From positions 1 to 64,000 of the forward strand of contig CAZSOQ010000001.1 in the NCBI GenBank assembly GCA_964608495.1: a DNA stretch of 64,000 nt. The letters run 5' to 3'. Origin of the DNA: JAKORR01 sp964608495. Lineage in GTDB: Bacteria; Armatimonadota; Zipacnadia; Zipacnadales; FEN-943. Shown here in pieces: positions 52,899 to 62,597 of this stretch. Under the pieces are notes generated by a model. The model worked only from the letters and a program-made list of their open reading frames with translations. It was not told where the DNA came from and ran no database searches. Position 1 is the first letter of the stretch. Each line of letters begins with the position of its first letter. The position numbers were made by a program, and so were the translations under genes.

Positions 52899-54857
52899 CT
52901 AGGCCCGACGCTTCTCCGCGGCCCTCGCCTCGATCTCCTGGCGCGACAGGCCCAGGATCGGCAGGATGACCTGCAGGAACTCGTAGGCCTCGAAGGCGTC
53001 CTGCAGGGGCTCGTCGTGCCGCCAGGCCCACTCGACCACAGCGCAGGCGGCTTCGCGGGCGGTCTCGGGGTCGTCGCCGTGTCGGGCCACCAGCGCGCGG
53101 GCCAGGAGCCGCGTCAGCTCGGCGTGGTGGGCGAGCAGCTCCCAGGAGTAGCGGACCGCGGCGTCCGGGGCGTCGCGGTGGGCGTTGGCGAGGGCCTCCA
53201 GGCGGTCGGCGAGCGGCTCGATGGTCCGCCAGTCGCGGAGGGCGGCCTGCCGGGCCTCGTCGTCGCCCTCGCCGCGCAGGACGGGCGCGTTGAAGAGGCG
53301 CGAGAGGGTCTCAAGGCAGCGGCGCACTCTGTGGCCGTCCTCGCCGAAGGCAGCCGAGAAGTAGTCGGCTGCGATGGCGTCGAAGGACGCGTCGCGGTCC
53401 CAGAGCGTGCGGCCCAGGACGGCCATGGGCAGGGCCGTCGGGAAGAACACGCGCTGGACCTGGCAGCTCACAAGCCCGTTGAGCCCCACGTCGAGCAGGC
53501 CGCACAGGTCCTCGTGCAGGACCCTGGCCGTGCCGTACTGGCCGGGGTCCTTGTAGTGATCCCACATGAGGTGGTAGTCGAAGTCGAAGCTGTCGCCGCG
53601 GAAGCCCTCGCGCCAGGCGTCGAGGAAGGCCAGGTTCAGCGCCGGCTCGCGCGGGAACTGGAGGGCGTTGCGCACGTAGGGCGGCAGATCACCCTTCCAC
53701 TTGTCCGCCGCCGTGAAGGACGTCGAGTAGGAGCGGGTGATCGGCGCGAACATCAGGATGAAGCGGTCGGGGTTGGCGAGGCGCTCGTGCTCGGGCGGCC
53801 ACAGCAGGTCCACATAGGCCAGGAAGACCAGGCGCACGTCGAGGCCCTCGCGCGTGAGCTTCCCGTCCAGCTCGTTGAGCATGCGCACGTACAGGTCCGC
53901 GGGCCGGTGGTCGCGGCAGAGCGGGCACTCGCACTGGTTGTTGCTGCCATCGGCCAGCCACACGTGCAGGATGTCCACGTCGGGATTGCCGCGCACGTAC
54001 TCGACCACGGCGTCGGTGAGGATGGCGCGCGTGTCGGGATTGCCGTAGCACAGGTTGGTGTTGAGCGCCATGCCGCCCCATAGCTCACGCTTGCCCTTGA
54101 CCTCGGCCAGATGAATCTCTACCTCGGGGGGCAGAGGGTCCTCGTACGGGGTCCAGCCGGTGCCCGGGATGCCGAAGGGCTCGCAGGTCCAGCCGTGGCC
54201 GACCATGTGCAGCAGCAGGCCGCGGCTCTTGACCTCGGCGCGCACGCGGCGGGTGAGCTCGCGGGCGTGCTCCAGGCTGAAGTCGGCCGGCTCGAGGGTC
54301 GGGTTGCTCTCGTGCCGATACCATCGCTCGAAGAAGGTATAGGCTTCGCGGAACTGGATGAAGTAGGCGTTGAGGCCGAGCTTGGGCAGCCAGTCCACCA
54401 TGTCGCGCACGTGCTCGAAGCTCACGGCCCCCTCGATGCACACGCCGCGATGCCGGTAGGAAGGGGTCTCATGGACGCTCACCGGCGGGAGCGGACCTTC
54501 CAGGCGCGGCAGCCTCTCGCCCCTGGCACCGGGGCGGACCCACCGGCAGCCCAGCTCGGTGAGGTAGCGGTAGACGGCGAACAGCAGGCTGCGCGGATTG
54601 GGCCCGGCGAGGACGCCGCCCGAGGCGTCCGTCTCGATCCGCACCTCGTCGTCCCAGCGCGGATCGAGCCCGGGCGGCGAGGTCCAGCCGAAGTCCTCGA
54701 CGAGCCCCAGCCACAGGCCCGGCTGCGTGGGGACGTGCTCGGGGCGCTTCTCAGTCGTCCACTGCTCGCCCGTCATCGCCGTCAGGCACCGCCCGAGCTC
54801 CTCGGCGGCGAGGGCGGCAACCGGCTCCTCGGTCAGCAGGTAGATGGTAGGCTCCAC
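52899..54857 (-). CDS. DUF4838 glycoside-hydrolase-like protein
   Basis: A 652-residue protein. An alpha-glucuronidase-like N-domain (VAALAAEELGRCLTAMTGEQ, SLLFAVYRYLTELGCRWVRP) leads into a TIM barrel with DUF4838 features (LHVWLADGSNNQCECPLCRDHRPADLY near 300). The CxCPxC cysteines there are conserved in this family. No signal peptide; start GTG at 54857 follows AAGGAGG. It may be cytoplasmic, unlike most of the hydrolases here. No activity is established for DUF4838. Confidence 0.8.
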   Translation of the reverse strand: MEPTIYLLTEEPVAALAAEELGRCLTAMTGEQWTTEKRPEHVPTQPGLWLGLVEDFGWTSPPGLDPRWDDEVRIETDASGGVLAGPNPRSLLFAVYRYLTELGCRWVRPGARGERLPRLEGPLPPVSVHETPSYRHRGVCIEGAVSFEHVRDMVDWLPKLGLNAYFIQFREAYTFFERWYRHESNPTLEPADFSLEHARELTRRVRAEVKSRGLLLHMVGHGWTCEPFGIPGTGWTPYEDPLPPEVEIHLAEVKGKRELWGGMALNTNLCYGNPDTRAILTDAVVEYVRGNPDVDILHVWLADGSNNQCECPLCRDHRPADLYVRMLNELDGKLTREGLDVRLVFLAYVDLLWPPEHERLANPDRFILMFAPITRSYSTSFTAADKWKGDLPPYVRNALQFPREPALNLAFLDAWREGFRGDSFDFDYHLMWDHYKDPGQYGTARVLHEDLCGLLDVGLNGLVSCQVQRVFFPTALPMAVLGRTLWDRDASFDAIAADYFSAAFGEDGHRVRRCLETLSRLFNAPVLRGEGDDEARQAALRDWRTIEPLADRLEALANAHRDAPDAAVRYSWELLAHHAELTRLLARALVARHGDDPETAREAACAVVEWAWRHDEPLQDAFEAYEFLQVILPILGLSRQEIEARAAEKRRA

Positions 54858-54908
54858 GGCGCTGCGCCTCCTTGGGCTGCGGGGCTCTCAGCAGGCCCCA
54901 GGGAAACC

Positions 54909-54975
54909 GCGACAGCCTGTTTGCCCTGGCGGGCGACAACCTTCTCGCCCTGGCGGGCGACGCCTTCTCGACGGG
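54909..54975. repeat. Imperfect 24-base tandem repeat
   Basis: Copies of the unit GCGACAACCTTCTCGCCCTG plus GCGG begin at 54909 (variant), 54933 and 54957 (partial). It sits in the 129-base gap between the DUF4838 and UROD-fold genes, just before the ribosome-binding site of the former on the minus strand. Confidence 0.75.
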
Positions 54976-54986
54976 CCGCCGAACCG

Positions 54987-56087
54987 CTAGCGCAGGGCTT
55001 CGTCCAGCATCGTGAGGTAGTTCTCGACAGGGATGTAGCTGGGGATCGAGTTGCCGGAGCCGACGGCATAGCGTCCCCGCGGCCCACACTCGTCGAGGAT
55101 GCCGCGCACGTAGGCCCGCAGGTCGTCGGGCGTGGCGCGCGTGAGGACGTTGACGTCCACGCCGCCGAGGATGGCGATACGATCGCCGTAGCGGCGCTGC
55201 ATCTCGGGCACGGGGACGATGGCGTCCTCGAAGGAGTGCTTGCCGTCTATGCCTACCTCGGCGATCAGGTACTCCATGATCGCCTCCAGGTTCCCGCAGG
55301 AGTGCAGGAAGTAGGGCAAGCCCTTCTCGTGGGCCATGTCGCGGAACCGCTTGTGCCACGGCAGTGTGTAGGTCTTGAGGTCCTCGGGCGAGATCAGCGT
55401 CGCCGTCCTGAAGCCCATGTCGTCGCCGGGGAAGACGGCGATGAGGTTGTCCAGCTCCAGCAGGTGGCGGTAGTAGCCCTCCATCAGGGATCCGATCCTG
55501 TCGGCCACGGCCCGCACCAGGTCGGGCTGGTCCATCAGGGCGAGACACAGCCCCTCGTAGGAGAGGATGGCCGAGAGGTGCTCGAAGATCCCGCCGGCAT
55601 GGCAGGAGATGAGGCCCATGCCGTCGGGCAGGTGAGCGTTGATGTATTCGAGCGGGAAGAAGTCCATGGCCTCGAGGGACGGCCACGGGTAGGTCTCGAA
55701 GTCGTCCCAGCCCGTGATCGCGCCGTGGTGCTGGTCGTGCCAGGCGCGCTGCTGGTGGACGCCGGGAGCGGGGTCCTCGGCGACGAGCGTGTGCGCGGAG
55801 AAGGGCAGGGCGATCTCCAGGCGCACGAAGTCGTAGCCCATGCGGTACCAGAACTCGATGAAGCTGTCCCAGTAGCTGGCGTGAGACTCTCTGTCGCCGG
55901 GCCGGGGCACGACCCACTCCCGGCCGATGAGGCCCTCGAGGATCGGCCGCATCACGGCGGGGTCAACGATATACTCGACCATCGGCGGCCTCTCCGCCAC
56001 TTCCTCCCCGGCCAGAATGCGGATGAACCGCTCGCGGTCGGGCTGCGGGTGCTGGAGTGGGACGCGCAGAGATGACACAGATGACAT
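54987..56087 (-). CDS. Uroporphyrinogen decarboxylase-fold protein, MtaA-like metal site
   Basis: A 366-residue URO-D superfamily protein. [15 protein letters not shown] carries the HxC zinc-binding motif of corrinoid:CoM methyltransferases, and [13 protein letters not shown] and [14 protein letters not shown] are further superfamily motifs. The third ligand Cys of MtaA is not obvious. The start [12 protein letters not shown] at 56087 follows GGAGGAAG. Not a HemE candidate by these features. Like the paralogue at 27757 it lies among glycan genes. Divergent from the GH141 gene. Confidence 0.78.
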   Translation of the reverse strand: MSSVSSLRVPLQHPQPDRERFIRILAGEEVAERPPMVEYIVDPAVMRPILEGLIGREWVVPRPGDRESHASYWDSFIEFWYRMGYDFVRLEIALPFSAHTLVAEDPAPGVHQQRAWHDQHHGAITGWDDFETYPWPSLEAMDFFPLEYINAHLPDGMGLISCHAGGIFEHLSAILSYEGLCLALMDQPDLVRAVADRIGSLMEGYYRHLLELDNLIAVFPGDDMGFRTATLISPEDLKTYTLPWHKRFRDMAHEKGLPYFLHSCGNLEAIMEYLIAEVGIDGKHSFEDAIVPVPEMQRRYGDRIAILGGVDVNVLTRATPDDLRAYVRGILDECGPRGRYAVGSGNSIPSYIPVENYLTMLDEALR

Positions 56088-56271
56088 TGTCGCTTCCTCC
56101 GTCCGCCTGGGGTGCAGGCGGGTCCCTTGGTCGCCGACCGCGCAGGACCCGGACAGGCGCGCCGGCCGACGGAGAAGGATTATACCTGCCTTGTCCCTAT
56201 CGGTGGGCAGGGATTCGCCGGGAGCGGAGGGAAGGAGCAGCCGAGCCCCTACCGTCCCGGGGGAGGAAGCC

Positions 56272-59034
56272 ATGAGTACTCATCGCCTTGCCGCGCGAAT
56301 CCTGCCGACGGCGTTCCTGCTGCTGCTGGCCGTGCCGGAGCTGCACGCGCTCGATCTCTATGTCGCTCCGGACGGCAGGGACACGTGGTCCGGGCGTCTG
56401 GAAAGGCCCAACGCGGCGCGCACCGACGGGCCGGTGGCCTCGCTCGTGGGCGCCCGGGACGCAGTGCGCAGGCTGAAGGCCCAGGGCCCGCTGACCGAGC
56501 CGGTGCGGGTCCGGGTGGCCGCGGGCACCTACCCGCTCCGAGAGCCCTTCGTCCTCACACCCGAGGACAGCGGCACGGCCCAAGCGCCCATCACCTACGA
56601 AGGGCCGCCGGACGCGGAGGCCATCGTCGAGGGCGGGCGCACGATCACGGGATTCCGGGCCGGTCCCGACGGCGTGTGGACCGCCAGCGTGCCCGAGGTG
56701 GCAGCAGGCGACTGGTGCTTCGAGCAGCTCTGGGTGAACGGCCGTCGAGCGGTGCGTGCTCGCACGCCCAACGTCGTGCGGCTCGGGGAGACCTGCGTGC
56801 CGCGGTACTTCTACGTGTGGCGCAAGGTCGGCTACGGCACCGACCCGCTCACGGGCGAGCGGGCGGACCTGTCACGGCGGGCCTTCATCGCCCGGCCCGA
56901 GGACGTGCAGCCCCTGGCCGCGGTGCCCAAGGAGAACCTGCGGGACGTCACGGTGGTCGTCTACCACGCCTGGGAGTCGTCGCACCTGCGCGTCGCGGCG
57001 CTGGATGCCGACAGCGGGAAGCTCGTGACCACGGGACCGTCTCCATGGGCCTTCCAGTGGCTGGGCCCGAACCAGCGCTACCACCTCGAGAACTACCGGG
57101 AGGCGCTGGACCAGCCGGGTGAGTGGTTCCTCGACCGCGACGGCACGCTGTACTACAAGCCTCTGCCCGGCGAGGACCCGAGCACCGCGCGGGTCGTGGC
57201 GCCCGTGGTGGACACCCTCCTGGCCTTCGTGGGCGACCCACGGACGGGGTTGCTGGTGGAGCACGTCACGCTGCGGGGATTGCGCTTCCAGTTCAGCGGG
57301 TACTGGCTGCCGCCCGAGGGGCACGGGGATCCGCAGGCCGCCGTGAACATCCCCGCAGCCATCATGGCCGACGGGGCCCGCAACGTCGCCGTCGAGGACT
57401 GCCGCATCGCCCACACCGGCACCTACGGTCTGTGGTTCCGCGGCGGCTGCACCGACTGCCGCGTGCAGCGCAGCCACTTCTTCGACCTCGGCGGCGGCGG
57501 CGTCCGCATCGGCGAGACGAGCGTGGCGCCCGAGCCCGAGCGCACTGGACGCATCCTCTGCGACAATAACATCATCCGCGCGGGCGGGCGTATCTTCACC
57601 GGGGCCGTGGGGGTCTGGGTGGGCCAGAGCAGCGACAACCGGGTGACCCACAACGACATCTCGGACCTGTTCTACACGGGCATCTCCGTCGGGTGGAGCT
57701 GGGGGTACCGCGACACTGTCTGCAAACGCAACACGATCGAGTTCAACCACATCCACCACCTGGGCTGGGGCGTCATGAGCGACATGGGCGGCGTGTATAC
57801 GCTGGGGGTCTCCGACGGGACGACCGTGAGCAACAACGTCATCCACGACGTGTACTCCTACGACAAGTTCGGGTGGGGCGGCCTGGGGCTGTACAACGAT
57901 GAGGGTAGCACCCACATCACCATGGAGAACAACCTGGTCTACAAGACCAAGGACATGACCTACCATCAGCACTACGGCAGGGAGAACGTGATCCGCAATA
58001 ACATCCTCGCCCTGGGCAGCGAGTACCAGGTGTCGCGAGCACGGGTCGAGGAGCACCTGTCCTATACCTTCGAGAACAACATCGTCTACTGGCGGACGGG
58101 GAAGCTGTTCTGGGGCAACGTGCGCGACGGGGAGATCAGATTCCGCAGCAACCTGTACTGGAACGCGGCCGGGGAGCCCTTCGACTTCGCCGGGCTGAGC
58201 CTGGAGGACTGGCAGGCGTTGGGGCAGGACGAGGGCTCGATCATCGCCGATCCGCTGTTCGTGGACCCTGAGCACCTGGACTTCCGGCTGAAGCCCGATT
58301 CGCCGGCGCTGAGGATCGGCTTCAAGCCCTTCGACTACACGAAGGCCGGGGTCTACGGCGACGCGGCCTGGGTGGCGGCGGCGCAGGCGCTCGTCTACCA
58401 GGAGGTCGAGGCCGCGCCGGAGCCGCCGCCTCCGCCGCCTCTGGTGGTGGACGACGACTTCGAGGCCTACCCGGTGGGGGCGGGCCCGCTGGACGGGCAG
58501 CTCAATGTCGAGGGCAAGGACGACGCCATCGTCGTCACCGACGAGACGGCGGCTGGGGGCAGGCAGAGCCTGAAGATCCTGGACGCGCCGGGGCTGCAGT
58601 ACAGCTTTGACCCGCACCTCGTGTACTCGCCCAACTACTCGGACGGCGTCGCGCGCTGCGCGTTCGATATCCGCGTCGAGGAGGGTGCGGAGGTCTGGCA
58701 CGAGTGGCGCGACTGGAGCGTGAACCCATACACGACCGGGCCACGCCTTCGGATCATCGGCGGCAAGCTGCTGGCCGGCGAGGACGAGCTGATGGACGTG
58801 CCGCCGGGGCAGTGGCTGCACGTCGAGACGAGCGTCCGGCTGGGCGAGCAGGCCACGGGCACGTGGAAGACGACGGTGACCGTAGCGGGCCAGGAGCCCC
58901 GGCACTTCGGGGACCTGCCTGTGACGACGGCGGGGTGGAACAAGCTCACGTGGATCGGGTTCGTGAGCAACGCCACAGAGAAGACGGTCTTCTACCTGGA
59001 CACCGTACGGATCGTGAGAGAGCCGCCGGAGTGA
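56272..59034 (+). CDS. Secreted right-handed beta-helix protein, GH141-like
   Basis: A 920-residue exported protein (signal peptide to about 27). [20 protein letters not shown] opens the family domain; [10 protein letters not shown] and the [18 protein letters not shown] strand, followed by long parallel beta-helix coils ([27 protein letters not shown]), fit GH141, which includes alpha-L-fucosidases and xylanases. The helix ends near 710. The tail (about 735-920) is a concanavalin-like module ([18 protein letters not shown]) after a proline-rich linker. GGGGGAGGAAG precedes the ATG. With GH29 here it may release fucose; specificity unproven. Confidence 0.83.
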   Translation: MSTHRLAARILPTAFLLLLAVPELHALDLYVAPDGRDTWSGRLERPNAARTDGPVASLVGARDAVRRLKAQGPLTEPVRVRVAAGTYPLREPFVLTPEDSGTAQAPITYEGPPDAEAIVEGGRTITGFRAGPDGVWTASVPEVAAGDWCFEQLWVNGRRAVRARTPNVVRLGETCVPRYFYVWRKVGYGTDPLTGERADLSRRAFIARPEDVQPLAAVPKENLRDVTVVVYHAWESSHLRVAALDADSGKLVTTGPSPWAFQWLGPNQRYHLENYREALDQPGEWFLDRDGTLYYKPLPGEDPSTARVVAPVVDTLLAFVGDPRTGLLVEHVTLRGLRFQFSGYWLPPEGHGDPQAAVNIPAAIMADGARNVAVEDCRIAHTGTYGLWFRGGCTDCRVQRSHFFDLGGGGVRIGETSVAPEPERTGRILCDNNIIRAGGRIFTGAVGVWVGQSSDNRVTHNDISDLFYTGISVGWSWGYRDTVCKRNTIEFNHIHHLGWGVMSDMGGVYTLGVSDGTTVSNNVIHDVYSYDKFGWGGLGLYNDEGSTHITMENNLVYKTKDMTYHQHYGRENVIRNNILALGSEYQVSRARVEEHLSYTFENNIVYWRTGKLFWGNVRDGEIRFRSNLYWNAAGEPFDFAGLSLEDWQALGQDEGSIIADPLFVDPEHLDFRLKPDSPALRIGFKPFDYTKAGVYGDAAWVAAAQALVYQEVEAAPEPPPPPPLVVDDDFEAYPVGAGPLDGQLNVEGKDDAIVVTDETAAGGRQSLKILDAPGLQYSFDPHLVYSPNYSDGVARCAFDIRVEEGAEVWHEWRDWSVNPYTTGPRLRIIGGKLLAGEDELMDVPPGQWLHVETSVRLGEQATGTWKTTVTVAGQEPRHFGDLPVTTAGWNKLTWIGFVSNATEKTVFYLDTVRIVREPPE

Positions 59035-59096
59035 CTGCGGGGACCGGCTGTCCCGCGCGGCCGGCGGCCGTTCACAGGCCGTGCGGCTTGCCCGGG

Positions 59097-61010
59097 CTAG
59101 GGCGCGGCCGTGGTGCGTAGCTCTAAGTCGTCGAGGTAGATCTCCGCGTCGGCGACTCCGCTGAAGGAGCCTCGCTCGACGCACACGTCACCCGTGACGC
59201 CCTGGGCCGGAGTGTCGAACTCCACCGACAGGCGCTGCCAGGTGTCGGGCTGATCCATGCGGTAGGCGCCGGTGGTGGCGTTCGTGACCCAGGCGCCGTC
59301 GGGGCCGTTGATGCCCACTTTCATGGACGGCCCGCCGCGGAGGCCCTCGAGCTTGCGTACGAGCATCCAGCCCGTCAGGCGGTAGCGGGCCCCCGGCTCG
59401 AGAGCCACGCGGGCCAAGGTGGCGTACCCCCACGTGTCCTCGCACTGGCCCTCGATCCGCAGAGCCCTCGCGCCGCCGTGGAGCGGGTCATCCACCAGCG
59501 CGGCCGCCATGCCCTGCGCCAGGCCCGCGGGGGTGAAGTCGCCCTCGAAGTCCCATACCCACACCCGCTCCTGTCCCGCCACGCCGGGGACGATCTGCAC
59601 CTCGCCGACGCGGTACCAGTCCTGGGCGCCCATCTCCGCCATGGGCAGGTAGTAGCGCTGCTCGGGCTTCTCGGGAAGGAACAGGCGGACGCCCAGGAGG
59701 TACTGCCCGGGCGCGAGGCCGGGGGGCAGGTCCAGGATCGTGGCGACCTCGATGTCCTGGGCGGGCACCCATTGGGTCGTGGGCACACCAGGGAAGTCGG
59801 GCCGCGTGGCCACGGGGCGACCATCGGCCCCGAAGAGGCCCCACTCGAGGCCCAGGTTCTCATAGCACGGCGCCACGCCCTGGTTCTGCCAGGTCTGCTG
59901 GATGGGCATGCGGCCAGGCATGTCGGGCCAGGCGTGCACCTCGGCGGGCGCCCGGGCCTCGATCAGAGCGAAGCGATAGCCGATGTGCCGGGCGCAGTAC
60001 TCCACGGCCTCGCGCACGTCCTCCGGCGGGGCCTCGTTGAGTACGTTGCCGCCGAAGTTGATGTTCTGGTAGCTCAGCGGCCCCTCGAGGCCCTTCTTGA
60101 TTACCTCGACTACGTCCCAGCCGTTGGCCTTCATCCTGTCGTAGCCGCTGTGAAGCTCGAGATTGCACTGGACGCCGCGGAAGCCATAGGCCGGGTAGAG
60201 GGTGCTCTCGACATTGTAGCTGGCCCCGTGCAGGCCCAGCCCGTCCTGCCGGAAGTGGATTCCCCGCGAGGCGGCGTAGTCATTGATGCCCATGCGGCCG
60301 CCTACGTTCAGGAACACACGCGTGTGGGGGAAGGCATCGGCGAAGGCGTCAATGATCCGGCGGTAAGCCAGGGCAAGCTTGTAGTCCGTGAAGCCCGCCT
60401 CGACCATCTGATCGCGCGTCCAGCGGCCGGGGATGTGCTCGCCGAAGTGCATCTCGCCCCACTCGCCGATGCTGCCGATGTCCACGAACTCCAGGCCAGG
60501 CCGTCCGTCCGCCCACTCGCCGAACGCGCGGATGAAATCGCATTGCAGGTCGAGGTACTTGGGGTCCCAGAAGACAGGGTCTATCTGCTCCTGGTCGCCC
60601 AGACCGGTGTGCGGCACGCCGGGCACGCCGGCCTGGAAGACCCACTCGGGGGTCACGTACTTGATGCGGCCGTGCATGCTCTCGCACATGACGCGGAAGG
60701 CAACGCGCTTGTGGATCTGGGTGACCCAGTAGTCAAACATGGGGCCGAAATACTCATCAAACTTGTACTGGCCTTGCTCCGGCTCCAGGTCCGCCCAGTG
60801 GCACCGCGTGTAGGCTATTCCGCAGATCTTCATGAACCAGAGCTCGGGGTCGGGCTGATTGCGGGCTCCTGTCATGTGGTAGATGCCCATTCCGGGGTTG
60901 AGGAGGACGGCATCGGTGATCTTAGGCTGCAGCGAGAGGGTGGCAGGGCCCTCGGGCTGGGCCTGAGGTGGTTGCAGGCAGAAGGCAAGCACGGGAAGGA
61001 TGCATAGCAT
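59097..61010 (-). CDS. Secreted TIM-barrel protein, DUF4832/glycosidase-like
   Basis: A 637-residue protein. The ATG at 61010 with GGAAGG upstream begins a short signal peptide (ILPVLAFCLQPPQAQ). A barrel follows: NPGMGIYHMTG, TRCHWADLEPEQGQYKFDEY, and GSIGEWGEMHFGEH with possible catalytic Glu. DUF4832-like segments lie at about 250-430. The C-terminus (about 450-637) is a CBM4/9-like beta-sandwich (WDFEGDFTPAGLAQGM, DAEIYLDDLELRT). Likely polysaccharide-active; no known family activity. It is 56 bases downstream of the next gene on the same strand. Confidence 0.72.
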   Translation of the reverse strand: MLCILPVLAFCLQPPQAQPEGPATLSLQPKITDAVLLNPGMGIYHMTGARNQPDPELWFMKICGIAYTRCHWADLEPEQGQYKFDEYFGPMFDYWVTQIHKRVAFRVMCESMHGRIKYVTPEWVFQAGVPGVPHTGLGDQEQIDPVFWDPKYLDLQCDFIRAFGEWADGRPGLEFVDIGSIGEWGEMHFGEHIPGRWTRDQMVEAGFTDYKLALAYRRIIDAFADAFPHTRVFLNVGGRMGINDYAASRGIHFRQDGLGLHGASYNVESTLYPAYGFRGVQCNLELHSGYDRMKANGWDVVEVIKKGLEGPLSYQNINFGGNVLNEAPPEDVREAVEYCARHIGYRFALIEARAPAEVHAWPDMPGRMPIQQTWQNQGVAPCYENLGLEWGLFGADGRPVATRPDFPGVPTTQWVPAQDIEVATILDLPPGLAPGQYLLGVRLFLPEKPEQRYYLPMAEMGAQDWYRVGEVQIVPGVAGQERVWVWDFEGDFTPAGLAQGMAAALVDDPLHGGARALRIEGQCEDTWGYATLARVALEPGARYRLTGWMLVRKLEGLRGGPSMKVGINGPDGAWVTNATTGAYRMDQPDTWQRLSVEFDTPAQGVTGDVCVERGSFSGVADAEIYLDDLELRTTAAP

Positions 61011-61066
61011 TGAGGCCACCTTCCTCTACTAAGCTATACCAAGCCCCGCGTCTCTGAGACAGGCCT

Positions 61067-62428
61067 CTAGGGCCTGGGCCGAGCCCGGAGCCACTCGACG
61101 CTCTCCTGCCATGCCTTCACCTGCTCCGGCATGTAGTAGAGGCCCGTGTCCAGCGGGTCCTTGCGGCGGGTGAAGAAGTTGACCCCCGCGTAGACGTGCA
61201 GCAGGCTTGCGCCCGCCTCGACGGCGGTCCTGAAGGTCTGGCGGATCGTGTCCGGGGGTGTGCCCTCGCGCTTGCCGTAGGTGCAGAGCTGGACGATGGT
61301 GCCCCACCTCTTGCGCACCAGGGACGCTGCGTGGCGGAACCAGTCGAAGTGGGTGCCGCTGTTGTACCCGGCGGAGACGAAGTCCACGTGGGGCAGTGCG
61401 GCGATGAGGCTCAGGTCCTGCCCGAGCTCCTTGACGGCCCACGTATCAGGCACCACGTAGCAGCAGCCGAGCCACCCGTCGCCCTGGTCCCAGTAGCGGG
61501 TCGCCTCGTCGCAGGCCGCTTCGAGCCAGCGGGCATAGAGCTCCGTTCGCCATTCGTACCAGGCCTGCCAGAGCTCACCCGCGGGCCAGTCGTCGTCCGC
61601 CACCAGCCGATCGCGGTTCTGGTCCGTGATGGGGACGGCGGGCAGGCCCTCGTTGGCCCTGGCTCCCGCCTCGACGCTCCGCGTAGTGACCGGGAAACGG
61701 GCCTCCTCGGCGCCCGCAAGGCCCTTCCGCGCGAGGAAGGCGCGGAAGCTGGTGAGAGACGCGGAGCTGTAGGTGGGGCTGGTCCAGTAGGTGCTGATGG
61801 GCCGGTACCAGAAGTCGCGGCCGGGCTCGCCCAGGATCTGCTCGTCAACCATGAGCATCTCGGCAGGCCGCCCGACCGCCGCGAAGAGGGCCCGGCAGCG
61901 GGCGCGGAACTCGGCCAGGGCCGCGTCCGAGCCGTAGTCCCAGGAATGGCACGGCGCGAGCCCGCCGGTCTCGGGGTCCAGCCTGGAGCCGAAGAGCGCC
62001 TCGGCCTCGCCCTGGGGCTCCCGAGGCAGGAGGCTGGCCCAGGGGAAGCAGAAGGCGGTCTTCAGCCCGAGCCGGTGGGCCGTGTCGAGGGTCTGCGTGA
62101 CCCGCTCGATCTCGCCGGGGAAGTGCAGCACGTCCTTGTCCCAGGTGGGCACGTCGACCCAGACGATGTCGAAGTAGGGCACCAGGTCGCGCAGGGAGGG
62201 CTCCAGGTCCTCGGTGGAGGCCACATGGTAGCTTAGGCTGGTGCCGGCCACGGTGGTCAGCGGGCGCCCCGGCTGGGGTTGTGCTTCCTCGGCCGCGGCG
62301 CCGAGAGCGGACGCCAGCGGGCACAGCAGCGCCGTCGTGAGGAGCGTCGCGAGTGCGGCCCCGCGCGGCGGCTGTGGGCAGCGGGCGCGGGTGCCCGGCA
62401 GGGCACGTCGGGGTAGTCGGTGGTTCAC
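61067..62428 (-). CDS. Secreted TIM-barrel glycosidase-like protein
   Basis: A 453-residue exported protein (hydrophobic signal segment about 20-40, LATLLTTALLCPLASALGA). Residues 60 to the end look like a TIM barrel with PYFDIVWVDVPTWD, AEMLMVDEQILGEPGRDFWY and HVDFVSAGYNSGTHFDW. Asp/Glu in VDEQ could be catalytic. I cannot assign a GH family. The GTG start at 62428 has only a weak site. Probably one transcription unit with the DUF4832-like gene. Confidence 0.6.
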   Translation of the reverse strand: MNHRLPRRALPGTRARCPQPPRGAALATLLTTALLCPLASALGAAAEEAQPQPGRPLTTVAGTSLSYHVASTEDLEPSLRDLVPYFDIVWVDVPTWDKDVLHFPGEIERVTQTLDTAHRLGLKTAFCFPWASLLPREPQGEAEALFGSRLDPETGGLAPCHSWDYGSDAALAEFRARCRALFAAVGRPAEMLMVDEQILGEPGRDFWYRPISTYWTSPTYSSASLTSFRAFLARKGLAGAEEARFPVTTRSVEAGARANEGLPAVPITDQNRDRLVADDDWPAGELWQAWYEWRTELYARWLEAACDEATRYWDQGDGWLGCCYVVPDTWAVKELGQDLSLIAALPHVDFVSAGYNSGTHFDWFRHAASLVRKRWGTIVQLCTYGKREGTPPDTIRQTFRTAVEAGASLLHVYAGVNFFTRRKDPLDTGLYYMPEQVKAWQESVEWLRARPRP

Positions 62429-62597
62429 AGCGATGCCACTTCGAGGACCGCAGGCCCGCTCCTGCCTCGCAGGGGCGGCCCCGGGCGAGGCGGAGGCGGT
62501 CGGCTGGCGCGAGGCCGGGCGGCGACAGAGGTAGCGTCCCTCGGGACGCGAAGCTGGAGGCCCAAGAGGCACCGAGGGACACGGGAGGTGAAGGCGC

